From the NCBI GenBank assembly GCA_946615495.1, contig CAMOHY010000067.1, forward strand, positions 1 through 9,718: a stretch of 9,718 nt of DNA, in the 5' to 3' direction. This DNA is from an uncultured Clostridia bacterium (GTDB lineage: Bacteria; Bacillota; Clostridia; Christensenellales; Aristaeellaceae). Below are positions 1-7,374 of the stretch, one piece after another. Below the pieces are notes generated by a model. That model had not been told where the DNA came from, ran no database searches, and saw only the letters and a list, made by a program, of their open reading frames with translations. The translations under genes and the position numbers were made by a program. The stretch's first letter is position 1. Each line of letters begins with the position of its first letter.

Positions 1-227
1 AGCCCTGGAAAATGCTGGGGCGCAGCCGGGTTCCCCTGCTGGCTCCGGAAACGGATTACGAAACCCAAGCCGGGTTTAGAACCAACGTCATTTTCCCCAC
101 AGCCGCTCTTCCCATGAAGGACGGCAGACTGCGGATTTATTATGGCGCGGCGGATACGGTGATCGCCCTGGCGGAGGCAAAAATCGACGACTTGATCGCC
201 CTTTGCCTGGAGGGGGATCAGGGGTGA
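1..227 (+). CDS. GH130-type glycoside phosphorylase/hydrolase, C-terminal end (partial)
   Basis: This is the last ~75 codons of a gene that begins left of the window; the frame is open from base 3 and stops at TGA 225-227. The residues fit the C-terminal blade of the GH130 five-bladed beta-propeller: a Pro-rich stretch with a YE pair, then RTNVIFPTAALP, then the signature IYYGAADTVIALAEA and a short helical tail. GH130 members phosphorolyse or hydrolyse beta-mannosides (mannosyl-glucose, mannooligosaccharides, mannosyl-GlcNAc) in the cytoplasm. The subgroup cannot be decided because the catalytic Asp and the phosphate-binding residues lie outside the window. It converges with the minus-strand GH63-like gene and their 3' ends overlap by 10 bases, so no terminator separates them. 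The family call rests mainly on the YYGAADT signature and its position. Confidence 0.82.
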   Translation, partial: PWKMLGRSRVPLLAPETDYETQAGFRTNVIFPTAALPMKDGRLRIYYGAADTVIALAEAKIDDLIALCLEGDQG

Positions 228-1894
228 CAGGAAGCCGCAAACAAATCCGGATGTTCGTGAACGAAAGCCGCGAAGAGCGTGGCCGTCCAGCCGTAATCCC
301 GGATTGTTTGAGTGATTCGCTTTGAGCAGATATAGGGGCTCACCGGGGCGCCCTTTCGCAGGAGCCTGGGAGAAGAAACCCTGCGAAGGCTGTCGTAATA
401 CTCATAAAACACGCCGTCATTGCAATAGACCCTGGCCATTTCCTCCACAGCGTCCCGGATGAGGGCGTCCGCCAGTTCCTGTTCGCCGTAGCGGGTTAAT
501 CCCTCCGCGATCAGGTACACATAGTTGATCCATACGGGGCCGCACCACATATCCGTTCCGAAGGTGGGATCGGACAGGGAAATCGTCGGGATGGAAAACG
601 GCGCTTTGAAGGTTTGGGGATTATTCAGCGAAGCGATCAGCGCTTCCTTCTGGCCTTCGGAGCAGACCCCGGCGAATAACGGCAAAAAGGAACAAATGGA
701 TGGAAAACGGCGCAGCGTTTGCGTTTTTAATTCAAAATCAAAGTACATATGGGCCGATTCATCCCAAAGGCGTTCATTGATCGATTGGGAAAGCGTCTTT
801 GCATATTCGGCCCATTTTTCTGCGTCGGCGGGCTTTTCCAGGGCCTGGGCGAGATAGCTCATCGCTTCCGCTTCCCTTTTCATGAAGCAGGAAAAATCAA
901 TGCACTCCATTTCTTCCACATCGTCGAAGCGGGAACAGTTGTCCATGCCCGATTCATCGCACCGGTTGTGGGCCTGGTCCCGGTTGATATGCCAGAAAAA
1001 CAGGCCGGATTCCGTTCTGCGATGATCCATATCCCATTGCAGATACCTGGAAAGCCCCTCGTAGCACTGGGCGGCAAAGTCCAAATTTCCAGTTCTTCTC
1101 ACAATTTTTTCCACGCTCCAGGCAATCAGGGGCGGCTGGGTGATTTTGCTGTGCTCATTGGGCGAAGCCAAATGGGGAATCATGCCGTCCGGGCGCTGGG
1201 CGTCAAACAAGGAAAGAATCGTGTCCATGGCCAGGCGCTCGCTGATGACATAGTTGCCAAGGCTGTGGAGGCAGGAATCCCAAAGCCAGAGCTTTTTGTG
1301 GGGATACCTGTCGGGCGTGGTCCATAAATGCCGGAAAACCCCTTCCGGCGTATACACCTGGGATTTCATGACGGATACGGCGTGGAGATACGCTTTCTCC
1401 ACGTTTTGTTCCATATTTGCCTGATGAAACCTGTCAAAAAAGCCCGTCCGCTGATCTATTATTTCCTCTATCTCCTGAGGGCTGCATTTAGCGGTCCCCT
1501 CCAGCGACAGGCAAAACCGGCAGTCTCCCTCCGCTTCAACGGTGTTCAGGGACACGCTTTCATCCTTCTTCCCCGAATCAAATACCAGCCTTAACCGCCC
1601 TGCAGGGCATATGCCCACCACCGCCGCGTTGGATTGGAAGGCAAAGCAAATCCTTTTCCATTCGTTTTGGACGCAGGCTTTTCCCGCCAGCACATCCGAA
1701 GCCACGATTTCCCAAATGAGGTCTGAAACGCCGGTGGTATCCACATAAAGCTCAAAGGGGTGGGATGCAAGAAAGCGCACCCCCGGATGATCGCCAAGCA
1801 GCACACCCACCAGCTGCGATTGAAAGTCCGTTTTCCCTTCCAACCCGGAAAAAGCAAATATAGCGCCTTGCCCCCATACATCCATGCCCACCAT
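218..1894 (-). CDS. GH63-like (alpha/alpha)6-barrel glycosidase
   Basis: This is a cytoplasmic glycosidase of about 558 residues with no signal peptide or membrane segment. The N-terminal ~150 residues look like a beta-rich domain; the rest is an (alpha/alpha)6 barrel. Landmarks, numbered from the chosen Met: WLWDS near 203-207, QRPDGMIPH near 233-241, DESGMDNCSRFD near 313-324, GTDMWCGPVWINY near 446-458, and FYEYYD near 496-501. By analogy with GH63/GH37 enzymes, the general acid is expected in the DESGMDN segment and the base may be the Glu of YEYYD (E498); this is inferred. GH63 includes alpha-glucosidases and mannosyl- or glucosylglycerate hydrolases, so the substrate is open. An ATG six codons upstream (1912) also opens the frame, but the ribosome site AAGGAG lies between the two ATGs, so 1894 is preferred. 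It follows the regulator gene by 39 bases and is probably co-transcribed with it. Confidence 0.85.
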   Translation of the reverse strand: MVGMDVWGQGAIFAFSGLEGKTDFQSQLVGVLLGDHPGVRFLASHPFELYVDTTGVSDLIWEIVASDVLAGKACVQNEWKRICFAFQSNAAVVGICPAGRLRLVFDSGKKDESVSLNTVEAEGDCRFCLSLEGTAKCSPQEIEEIIDQRTGFFDRFHQANMEQNVEKAYLHAVSVMKSQVYTPEGVFRHLWTTPDRYPHKKLWLWDSCLHSLGNYVISERLAMDTILSLFDAQRPDGMIPHLASPNEHSKITQPPLIAWSVEKIVRRTGNLDFAAQCYEGLSRYLQWDMDHRRTESGLFFWHINRDQAHNRCDESGMDNCSRFDDVEEMECIDFSCFMKREAEAMSYLAQALEKPADAEKWAEYAKTLSQSINERLWDESAHMYFDFELKTQTLRRFPSICSFLPLFAGVCSEGQKEALIASLNNPQTFKAPFSIPTISLSDPTFGTDMWCGPVWINYVYLIAEGLTRYGEQELADALIRDAVEEMARVYCNDGVFYEYYDSLRRVSSPRLLRKGAPVSPYICSKRITQTIRDYGWTATLFAAFVHEHPDLFAASCHP

Positions 1895-1902
1895 CGTCTG
1901 CG

Positions 1903-1908
1903 CTCCTT
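1903..1908 (-). promoter_or_regulatory. Ribosome binding site deciding the GH63-like start
   Basis: AAGGAG on the minus strand lies 8 bases before the ATG at 1894. It falls inside the reading frame opened by the upstream ATG at 1912, so translation from that ATG would read through the Shine-Dalgarno site. No comparable site precedes 1912. Confidence 0.75.
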
Positions 1909-1933
1909 TCATAACTTAACGTGTTTTTACAAG

Positions 1934-4192
1934 TTAACGCGCCGTATTCGCCGGAGGCGCGTCCTCCCCGGAGAGGCACCTGCGGCGGAAATCGTTCAGG
2001 GAAACGCCGTAGTATTCCTTGAATTTAGCGGAAAAGTACTGCAGCCTGCTATACCCGACGGCTTCGCAGATTTGCTCGTTGGTCAGCTTGTTTTCCCGTA
2101 TCAGGCGCACAGCGTGCTCCATGCGCACCTCCTGCAGATAGTCCACCAGCTTTTTGCCCGTTTCCTGATGGAACACGCGGCTTAAATGCCCGGTGCTGAT
2201 GCTCAGGGCGTCGGCGATGGATTGGATGGAAAGCTCGGAGGGGCTCGCATTGCTGATATGCAGGATGGCGTACTGCACCACGCTTCGGTTGCTTTCGCTG
2301 CTCTCCCTGGACAGATAGGCGATCAGGGTCATGCTGTCTTCCTTCAGGCGGGAGGCAAAGGCGTTGATTTCTTCGATGTGGTAATATACGTTCATCAAAT
2401 CGTCGCCAAACACGGCTTCCGGCGTGCTTTTCATATCATAAACCTGCTTGCACAAAAACATGGCGGCGGTGAGCATCACGCTGCGCATCATGTTCAGGTA
2501 AGGCGGGTTTTCCTTAATCCACGCCACGATTTCGTCGATTTCCTCGTTGGCTTCGTCGGCAGCCTGACGCTGGATCAGGGATGTGAGCACATAGAGGCGA
2601 GATGCCAGCTGGGACATGGCCTCCTCGCCTTTGATGGGATTTTCCCTGGGCTCAAACACGCACACCCGGCTTGTGTCGCCAAAGTACCGGCCGGACAGCG
2701 CCCGGCGGGCGCAGCGGAAGGAAACTTGGATGCGGCTTTCCGTATCCACCGGGATCCCCACGCCGAAGGTGAGGGGAATTTTCTTTTCATCCAGCTTTTC
2801 CCCAGCCTGCCGGAGAATGCGGGGCACGGCGTCCTGCTCCCCATGATAATTGACCAAAAGCACCCTTTCCTTTTCCCGGCTGGTAAAGGCCGCCACCTCG
2901 AACTCCTTCGGGAAGCAGGAAAGGATGGCTTCCTCCGTTTCCGTATCGGGGACGGCGGATAAAAGCACCGCCTGGAAATACGGATAATGAAAATCGATGC
3001 CCAGCTGGGGCATGGGGCCGGTGTAATGCGCTTCGCCGCTGACCAGGCAGTTGAGCCAGGCGGAACGAAGCACCGGGCGGCTCTGCCGCAGAAACTGCGC
3101 CTGCTCCAGCTTGATTTTGCTCATATCCTGCAGGGCCGTTTCAATCCGGGAAAAATGCTCGCTGGGAGAAGAAATCAGGCTGCCGCCCCCCGTTGAAATT
3201 TCCGGGATGTCATAATGGTGGATTAAGCGCCGCATGGGGCGGGAATAATGGGCCATCAGCACCCAGAGCACAGCGATCATTCCCGCGATCAGCAGCCCCA
3301 CGCACAGCGCGACCCACAGGGAAAACGTGCTGCTGTAATTTCCCAGCCATCCAGGATTGGGCCGAGCCAGCACATAAGTAAACCCGCTGACGGCGCTGGG
3401 GCTTTCCACCAGCAGCACCTCCTGCCCGTCCTGCAGGCGGCGAGTCTGGTTGTTCAGGTCCGTCATGGGCAGTTTTGTTCCAACGAGGGCCGCGTCCGCC
3501 GCGCTCCAGATCACGCCCTGATAATCGGACAGGAAAATCATGTCCGCATCGCCCAGGGTACGCAGGGAATTGCGCAGCATTTCATGCAGCCTGTCCTCCC
3601 GCACCGCCGCAACGATCATGGGGGTGCCCTGCTCCGGGAAAACGCCGGGCAGGGGACGCACATACACAATATAAGGCGTTTCCACGCCGTTTTCCGGAAA
3701 ATTCAGCCTCAGCCACGCCGTGCTTTCCGGCGTGATCTTTGTTAAAAAGGCGTAGCTGCTTTTCCGCACTTTGTATTTTTTATCGTCCAAAAAATGCACG
3801 CCGTCAGAGCCTACCGCCATCTTCATATCGGGGAAATACAGCTCTACCCGGTCGCAGGGCGAGGTGGCCGCGCAGGCCGCGGCGCACCAGGCGGACAAGG
3901 CGCGGATTCCCATGCTGTCCGCCTCCCCCTTCCGGGATACGGACTGCGCCGTTTCCGCCAGCCCCTCCTTGCCGCCCAACCGGCGGGCAGGCTCATTTTG
4001 AAATGGCTCCATGATCTGGAAATCGGCGTTATCGGAAAGAATGGTGGCTTCCTCCCGCAGCGTGCTGTACTGTTCCCGGCTGAGGATCGATGAATAAACC
4101 AGCACGAAAATCGCCATCAGCGTCACGGCGATGACGGTAAAAATCAAAATAATGAATATGCTGGCCAGATTCACCATCCGCTTGCCCTTCAC
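1934..4192 (-). CDS. Membrane-anchored AraC-family transcriptional regulator
   Basis: This ~752-residue one-component sensor-regulator should sit in the membrane. Numbered from the ATG at 4198: basic N-terminus, transmembrane helix about 10-36, an extracytoplasmic sensor region about 37-290 (Cache-like in length and pattern, not proven), a second helix about 291-317, a cytoplasmic linker region, and a C-terminal AraC/XylS DNA-binding domain about 640-742. Two helix-turn-helix motifs are visible: SIQSIADALSISTGHLSRVF and EQICEAVGYSRLQYFSAKFK. There is no receiver domain. Such proteins commonly sense sugars and control nearby ABC importer genes in Bacillota. Start: GGAGG is 8 bases before the GTG at 4192 but only 2 before the ATG at 4198, so GTG is preferred; the other choice adds two residues. 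It lies downstream of the importer genes and upstream of the GH63-like gene, with its own promoter. Probable targets are the importer and glycosidase genes. Confidence 0.9.
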   Translation of the reverse strand: MKGKRMVNLASIFIILIFTVIAVTLMAIFVLVYSSILSREQYSTLREEATILSDNADFQIMEPFQNEPARRLGGKEGLAETAQSVSRKGEADSMGIRALSAWCAAACAATSPCDRVELYFPDMKMAVGSDGVHFLDDKKYKVRKSSYAFLTKITPESTAWLRLNFPENGVETPYIVYVRPLPGVFPEQGTPMIVAAVREDRLHEMLRNSLRTLGDADMIFLSDYQGVIWSAADAALVGTKLPMTDLNNQTRRLQDGQEVLLVESPSAVSGFTYVLARPNPGWLGNYSSTFSLWVALCVGLLIAGMIAVLWVLMAHYSRPMRRLIHHYDIPEISTGGGSLISSPSEHFSRIETALQDMSKIKLEQAQFLRQSRPVLRSAWLNCLVSGEAHYTGPMPQLGIDFHYPYFQAVLLSAVPDTETEEAILSCFPKEFEVAAFTSREKERVLLVNYHGEQDAVPRILRQAGEKLDEKKIPLTFGVGIPVDTESRIQVSFRCARRALSGRYFGDTSRVCVFEPRENPIKGEEAMSQLASRLYVLTSLIQRQAADEANEEIDEIVAWIKENPPYLNMMRSVMLTAAMFLCKQVYDMKSTPEAVFGDDLMNVYYHIEEINAFASRLKEDSMTLIAYLSRESSESNRSVVQYAILHISNASPSELSIQSIADALSISTGHLSRVFHQETGKKLVDYLQEVRMEHAVRLIRENKLTNEQICEAVGYSRLQYFSAKFKEYYGVSLNDFRRRCLSGEDAPPANTAR

Positions 4193-4200
4193 GAACATAT

Positions 4201-4205
4201 CCTCC
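4201..4205 (-). promoter_or_regulatory. Ribosome binding site of the AraC-family gene
   Basis: GGAGG on the minus strand is spaced 8 bases from GTG 4192 and only 2 from ATG 4198. The spacing favours the GTG start. Confidence 0.65.
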
Positions 4206-4235
4206 GAATTTAGAAATTTTTATCTTTTTTTAGTT

Positions 4236-4264
4236 ATTATACCTGAAAAAGCATGTTTCCGCAA
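4236..4264 (-). promoter_or_regulatory. Sigma-A-type promoter of the AraC-family gene
   Basis: On the minus strand TTGCGG (4259-4264) and a perfect TATAAT (4236-4241) are separated by exactly 17 bases. The start of transcription should be near 4229, giving an A-rich leader of about 35 bases ending in GGAGG. The site lies in the 70-base gap between the YhhN-like fragment and the regulator, so the regulator and the GH63-like gene can be expressed independently of the importer. Confidence 0.7.
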
Positions 4265-4271
4265 TATACGA

Positions 4272-4517
4272 TTATCCGGCCAGGAACAGGCCGGCAATCA
4301 GGCAAAGCTGGGCGGGCGCGTAGGCGAACCACACAAGGGAGGCGCAGCCCTTTCCCGCTCCGGGTCTGTATTTGTTCGCCAGCAGGATGGCGCCGGACAG
4401 ATAGAACAGCGCGGCCCCTATTGCATTGAGCCAAACCGGCCCGCCGGTTTGCACGCTGACGCATACCGCCAAAGCCCCGTGCGCGCCCACCGAAAATTCT
4501 TTCTGCGCCTCGGTCAT
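4272..4517 (-). CDS. Short membrane protein, resembles the C-terminal part of YhhN (lysoplasmalogenase) family
   Basis: This is an 81-residue hydrophobic protein with about two to three membrane segments (roughly 12-23, 29-48 and 59-80). The stretch IGAALFYLSGAILLANKY followed by WFAYAPAQLCLIAG resembles the end of YhhN/TMEM86 proteins, where a GALLF-x-x-SD-x-LLA helix is followed by a YYxAQ-LI helix. Full YhhN proteins are about 200 residues or more, so this would be only the last third, and the usual SD pair reads SG here. Its ATG overlaps the stop of the phosphoesterase gene (ATGA, 4 bases), with AAAAGGG directly before it, so it is probably translated by coupling if at all. It may be a real small membrane protein or a remnant of a truncated gene. 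The YhhN link is from memory of the family pattern and is not strong. Confidence 0.45.
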   Translation of the reverse strand: MTEAQKEFSVGAHGALAVCVSVQTGGPVWLNAIGAALFYLSGAILLANKYRPGAGKGCASLVWFAYAPAQLCLIAGLFLAG

Positions 4518-5542
4518 CCCTTTTCCGCCCGTTCAAAGTCCTTCACGAACACCATTTCCGTGCGGATGTTCCAGGGATCATCCTTCGTTATATCAAAAAC
4601 GCGCCCGCCGCGCAGGCGTTCCCGGTCGTGGCCCGGATCGTTGTCCCGGACGCCGTAGGCCTCATAGCCGATGCTGCCGTCAAAGCCCATGCGGATGCCG
4701 CAATAAATGCCGTCGAAGGTGTTGATGTGATCGTGGCCCGCAAACATGGCCTTTACGTCCCCGCGCTGGAAAGCGGCGGCGAAAATGCCAGAATTGATTT
4801 CGGACGTGCTGAGCCGCTCGTTGTATTCCCCCCGCAGCTGGGTACGGGTCGCGTTGCGCAGCATCCCGTGGAATTCGATCAGAGGGATGTGGAACATCAT
4901 CAGGGAAGGAATTTTGCGGCCGCACAGCTTCTCCAGGGCCACCGACGTGTTCCAATACCACATCACCTGCTCGAACCGGATAAAATCATAATCCGAGTAG
5001 GACACGATGGGGCTTGGCATCATCACGTCCCAGTACAGATCGCCGGAATAATTCAGCGGAACGGTCTGGGTTTTAAAATCCTGTTGGGAATCAATGCCCC
5101 ATACGCCAAATACCGGCTCGCCGTTTTCATCCAGGATGGGCAGAAAATAATTTCCTTCTCCCGGCAATTCCTCCGGCCCGGCTTTGGACACACACCAGGG
5201 ATACCGCTCATACGCCGCTTCCTGATACGTTTTGGATACTTCGGGCGTCTGGTCGTGATTGCCAAACACGTGCGCCCAGGGAATATGCCGCTCTTCCATG
5301 GGCCGGGCGAGCCGGGCCAGCAGCCCATCAAACATTTCGGGGCTGGTAAAGGCGGCCACGTTGTCGCCGTTTAAAAGCACCAAATCCGGCCTGACGCCGT
5401 CGATCAGGGTTTCCATGGCGCGAAGGGTGCGTTCTTCCTTACCGGGCTTCAAATGGGCGTCGCTCATCATGAGGATGCGGTAGCCGCCGTCCTTGCGGAA
5501 GCGAAGGGGATGCTTGGTTTGAAAGGCGTCAGGTAAACGCAT
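4514..5542 (-). CDS. Calcineurin-like metallophosphoesterase
   Basis: This 342-residue protein carries the complete set of dinuclear-metal ligands of the calcineurin-like phosphoesterase superfamily: SDAH (D28, H30), NGDN (D60, N61), GNHD (N95, H96), FHIPL (H218) and GHDH (H270, H272). No signal peptide is visible, so it should be cytoplasmic. An insert around 180-250, rich in aromatics and containing WYWNTSVALEKL, separates the N- and C-terminal motif groups, as in larger DCR2/PPA-like members. The substrate cannot be predicted. Start ATG 5542 has AAAGGAA 8 bases upstream. It lies 92 bases downstream of the binding-protein gene with a hairpin between them and no convincing promoter, so it is probably the weaker-expressed tail of the importer operon. 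A sugar phosphate is a guess based only on context. Confidence 0.87.
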   Translation of the reverse strand: MRLPDAFQTKHPLRFRKDGGYRILMMSDAHLKPGKEERTLRAMETLIDGVRPDLVLLNGDNVAAFTSPEMFDGLLARLARPMEERHIPWAHVFGNHDQTPEVSKTYQEAAYERYPWCVSKAGPEELPGEGNYFLPILDENGEPVFGVWGIDSQQDFKTQTVPLNYSGDLYWDVMMPSPIVSYSDYDFIRFEQVMWYWNTSVALEKLCGRKIPSLMMFHIPLIEFHGMLRNATRTQLRGEYNERLSTSEINSGIFAAAFQRGDVKAMFAGHDHINTFDGIYCGIRMGFDGSIGYEAYGVRDNDPGHDRERLRGGRVFDITKDDPWNIRTEMVFVKDFERAEKG

Positions 5543-5587
5543 GCCTGTGCTTCCTTTCTGCCGTATAACCGGCCTTGCATACAGAAG

Positions 5588-5610
5588 GGGGCCGTCGCGC
5601 GGGCGGCCCC
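5588..5610 (-). terminator. GC-rich hairpin after the solute-binding-protein gene
   Basis: GGGGCCG and CGGCCCC form a perfect 7-base-pair stem with a 9-base loop, 24 bases past the binding-protein stop codon. Read on the minus strand, the stem is followed by CTTCTGTATGC, so a proper U-tract is missing. It is better viewed as a partial terminator or a 3' end stabiliser that lowers expression of the phosphoesterase gene relative to the binding protein. Confidence 0.45.
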
Positions 5611-5634
5611 ACTGGAAACAGGATTACAGGGAGT

Positions 5635-7221
5635 TTAACGGGAATGATACCATTCGTTGGCTTCTTCGGTGATCTGGGCGCCGCCCATATCGTTCCACTG
5701 CTTCACGAAGTCATCAAAGGCTTCCACGGGCTTTTCGCCGGTGATGATCTGCACGTAGGTGGTCTTGCGCAGGGTGTCCAGGTTTTCCCAATACTGGGGC
5801 ATGGAAGCGGTGGTGATGGGCAGCATGGTGTTGGAATAGCCGCCGGTGCGGAACTGGGGCAGGCTCTTGGCCCATTCATACTGGGCGGGCTTTACGCGCA
5901 TGGCGAAGAAGGGATTCTGCAGGGTGTTGAACATATTGGTGTGGGTGCCTTCATCGGCGCGCTCATGGCCTTCCTTCGCCACATAGCCCAGCAGCTCGTC
6001 ATAGTCGTACTGTTCGGATTCCAGGTCCCAGTTCCAAATCTTCAGCCAGGTATCGAAATCGGAACCGATGGTGTTGATGATTTCCAGGATGCGGGCCAGC
6101 TTGGCGGGCTGATCGGCCAGCTTGTAGCTGAACACCATGGCTTCGTCGGTGGTCAGGCCCCAGCTTTCGCCGCCCTGCTTGCCGTCCGGGCCGGTGGGGT
6201 TGTAGCCGATCACCATCTTGTCATAGCCCACGGTGGCGGCGAAGGTACGCATGGTGCGGCCATACTGGAAGTTGCCGCCTTCGCCGGTTTCCTCGTTCTT
6301 GGGGCCGTCGAAGTCCGGAGCCAGGTGATAGTAAGCGCCGGAGGACGAGAAGCCGATCTGGCCGTTTTCAAAGGGTACGGACAGGGCCCAGTAGCCGCCC
6401 TGGTTTTCACCGGTGATGAATTCAGGATCCACCAAACCATCCTTGTACCACTTGGCCAGCAGGGTCAGGGCGTCCTTCATGCCGGGATACACGCCGCCGT
6501 AAACCAGGTTGCCTTCCCCATCGTCCACCCAGCGGTCCGGCAGGGCGCCGAAAGCGCCGAAGATGGGGTTCATGCCGGTGAGGCTCAGGGCGTAGGTGTC
6601 CTTTTCGCCGTTGCCGTCAGGGTCTTCATTGGCGAACTTGTAGAACACTTCTTCGCATTCCTCCAACGTCATGGGCACTTTGCCGTCGGTGTAGCCGAAC
6701 TTGGCCAGCCAGTCGGCGCGCCAGAAGGGCGCGTAGTTGAAGTAACCGTCGCCGTTGACGCGGGGCAGGCCATAGTTATGGCCGTTGTAGCTGACGGTGC
6801 TGAAGCATCCGGGATCGTATTCCAGCAGCCATTCGTAGCTCTCCGGCATACACTGCTGGATCACCTCCAGAGGCAGCTCCATCACGACGCCCTGCTTGAT
6901 CCACTTGGAAAACTGCTGGGCGTTTTGCAGCATGAACACATCGGGGATTTCGCCGCCGGCGATGCGGGCGGTAAGCAGCTCATCGTAGTTTTCGCGTTCA
7001 ACGAACCAGACGTTCAGCTTTACATTGAACTTTTGCTCCAGCCAGGCAACCACAGTGTCGCCTTCCGGGATAGCGTCGGTATCGTGGCCAGCCAGCCATT
7101 CAATGGTGATCGTTTCTTCCGGGTTGGATACGTATTTGCTCAAGTCCAACTCAGCCAGCGCGTGGGAGACGCAGCCCAGGGTCAGGAGCAAAGCGAGGAG
7201 CAGGGCAATACCTTTCTTCAT
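5635..7221 (-). CDS. Extracellular sugar-binding protein of ABC importer
   Basis: This is a 528-residue substrate-binding protein of the large LplA/YtcQ-like type paired with LplB/LplC-like permeases. It starts with MKKGIALLLALLLTLGC, a typical exported-protein leader; cleavage after ALA (residue 23) fits signal peptidase I. C17 sits in LTLGC, a poor lipobox, so lipid anchoring is uncertain. Mature features: IPDVFML near 92-98, GLPRV near 151-155, and an acidic DPDGNGEKD loop (200-208) of the EF-hand-like calcium-binding kind common in these proteins. Aromatic residues are abundant throughout, as expected for oligosaccharide binding. The start has AAGGAGG 7 bases upstream, the strongest site in the locus. 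It lies 153 bases after the second permease gene, with a hairpin in the gap. The ligand is unknown; GH130 and GH63 neighbours suggest a manno- or gluco-oligosaccharide. Confidence 0.92.
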   Translation of the reverse strand: MKKGIALLLALLLTLGCVSHALAELDLSKYVSNPEETITIEWLAGHDTDAIPEGDTVVAWLEQKFNVKLNVWFVERENYDELLTARIAGGEIPDVFMLQNAQQFSKWIKQGVVMELPLEVIQQCMPESYEWLLEYDPGCFSTVSYNGHNYGLPRVNGDGYFNYAPFWRADWLAKFGYTDGKVPMTLEECEEVFYKFANEDPDGNGEKDTYALSLTGMNPIFGAFGALPDRWVDDGEGNLVYGGVYPGMKDALTLLAKWYKDGLVDPEFITGENQGGYWALSVPFENGQIGFSSSGAYYHLAPDFDGPKNEETGEGGNFQYGRTMRTFAATVGYDKMVIGYNPTGPDGKQGGESWGLTTDEAMVFSYKLADQPAKLARILEIINTIGSDFDTWLKIWNWDLESEQYDYDELLGYVAKEGHERADEGTHTNMFNTLQNPFFAMRVKPAQYEWAKSLPQFRTGGYSNTMLPITTASMPQYWENLDTLRKTTYVQIITGEKPVEAFDDFVKQWNDMGGAQITEEANEWYHSR

Positions 7222-7243
7222 GGGGATACCTCCTTTTATTATT

Positions 7244-7292
7244 ATCAGAGACTGCGCTCTGATTAGGGTCCTTCTTTGGAAAAAATTCAGAG
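7244..7292 (-). promoter_or_regulatory. Hairpin pair in the leader of the solute-binding-protein gene
   Basis: On the minus strand ATCAGAG (7257-7263) pairs with CTCTGAT (7244-7250) across a 6-base loop, ending 8 bases before the AAGGAGG site. A further CTCTGA (7287-7292) upstream can pair with the same TCAGAG segment, so the two stems exclude each other. No U-tract follows the proximal stem, so it is not a terminator. It may stabilise the binding-protein mRNA after cleavage or modulate translation. The 153-base gap shows no clear sigma-A promoter. Confidence 0.4.
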
Positions 7293-7374
7293 TGAAAAGC
7301 CGGGCGTTGAGGCTAAAGGATGAACGCGAATTGGACGGGAAACCTTTCAGCTCTCCTTATATATTTGCTTTTCT

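Noticed and set aside
4237..4536. Alternative 99-codon minus-strand frame over the YhhN-like fragment
   Set aside because: It is Arg/Gly-rich with no structure and runs through the promoter of the regulator gene; the other frame gives clean hydrophobic helices and an ATGA overlap.
5575..7266. A 563-codon open frame on the plus strand running antisense across the whole binding-protein gene
   Set aside because: It mirrors the binding-protein gene, is rich in Gly, Val, His and Gln in the way antisense frames of GC-rich genes are, has no ribosome site, and shows no recognisable domain. The minus-strand gene has a signal peptide, strong ribosome site and family features.
7222..7374. A separate promoter for the binding-protein gene
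   Set aside because: An AT-rich ATATATAA stretch occurs just after the permease stop, but no -35 lies at a suitable distance.
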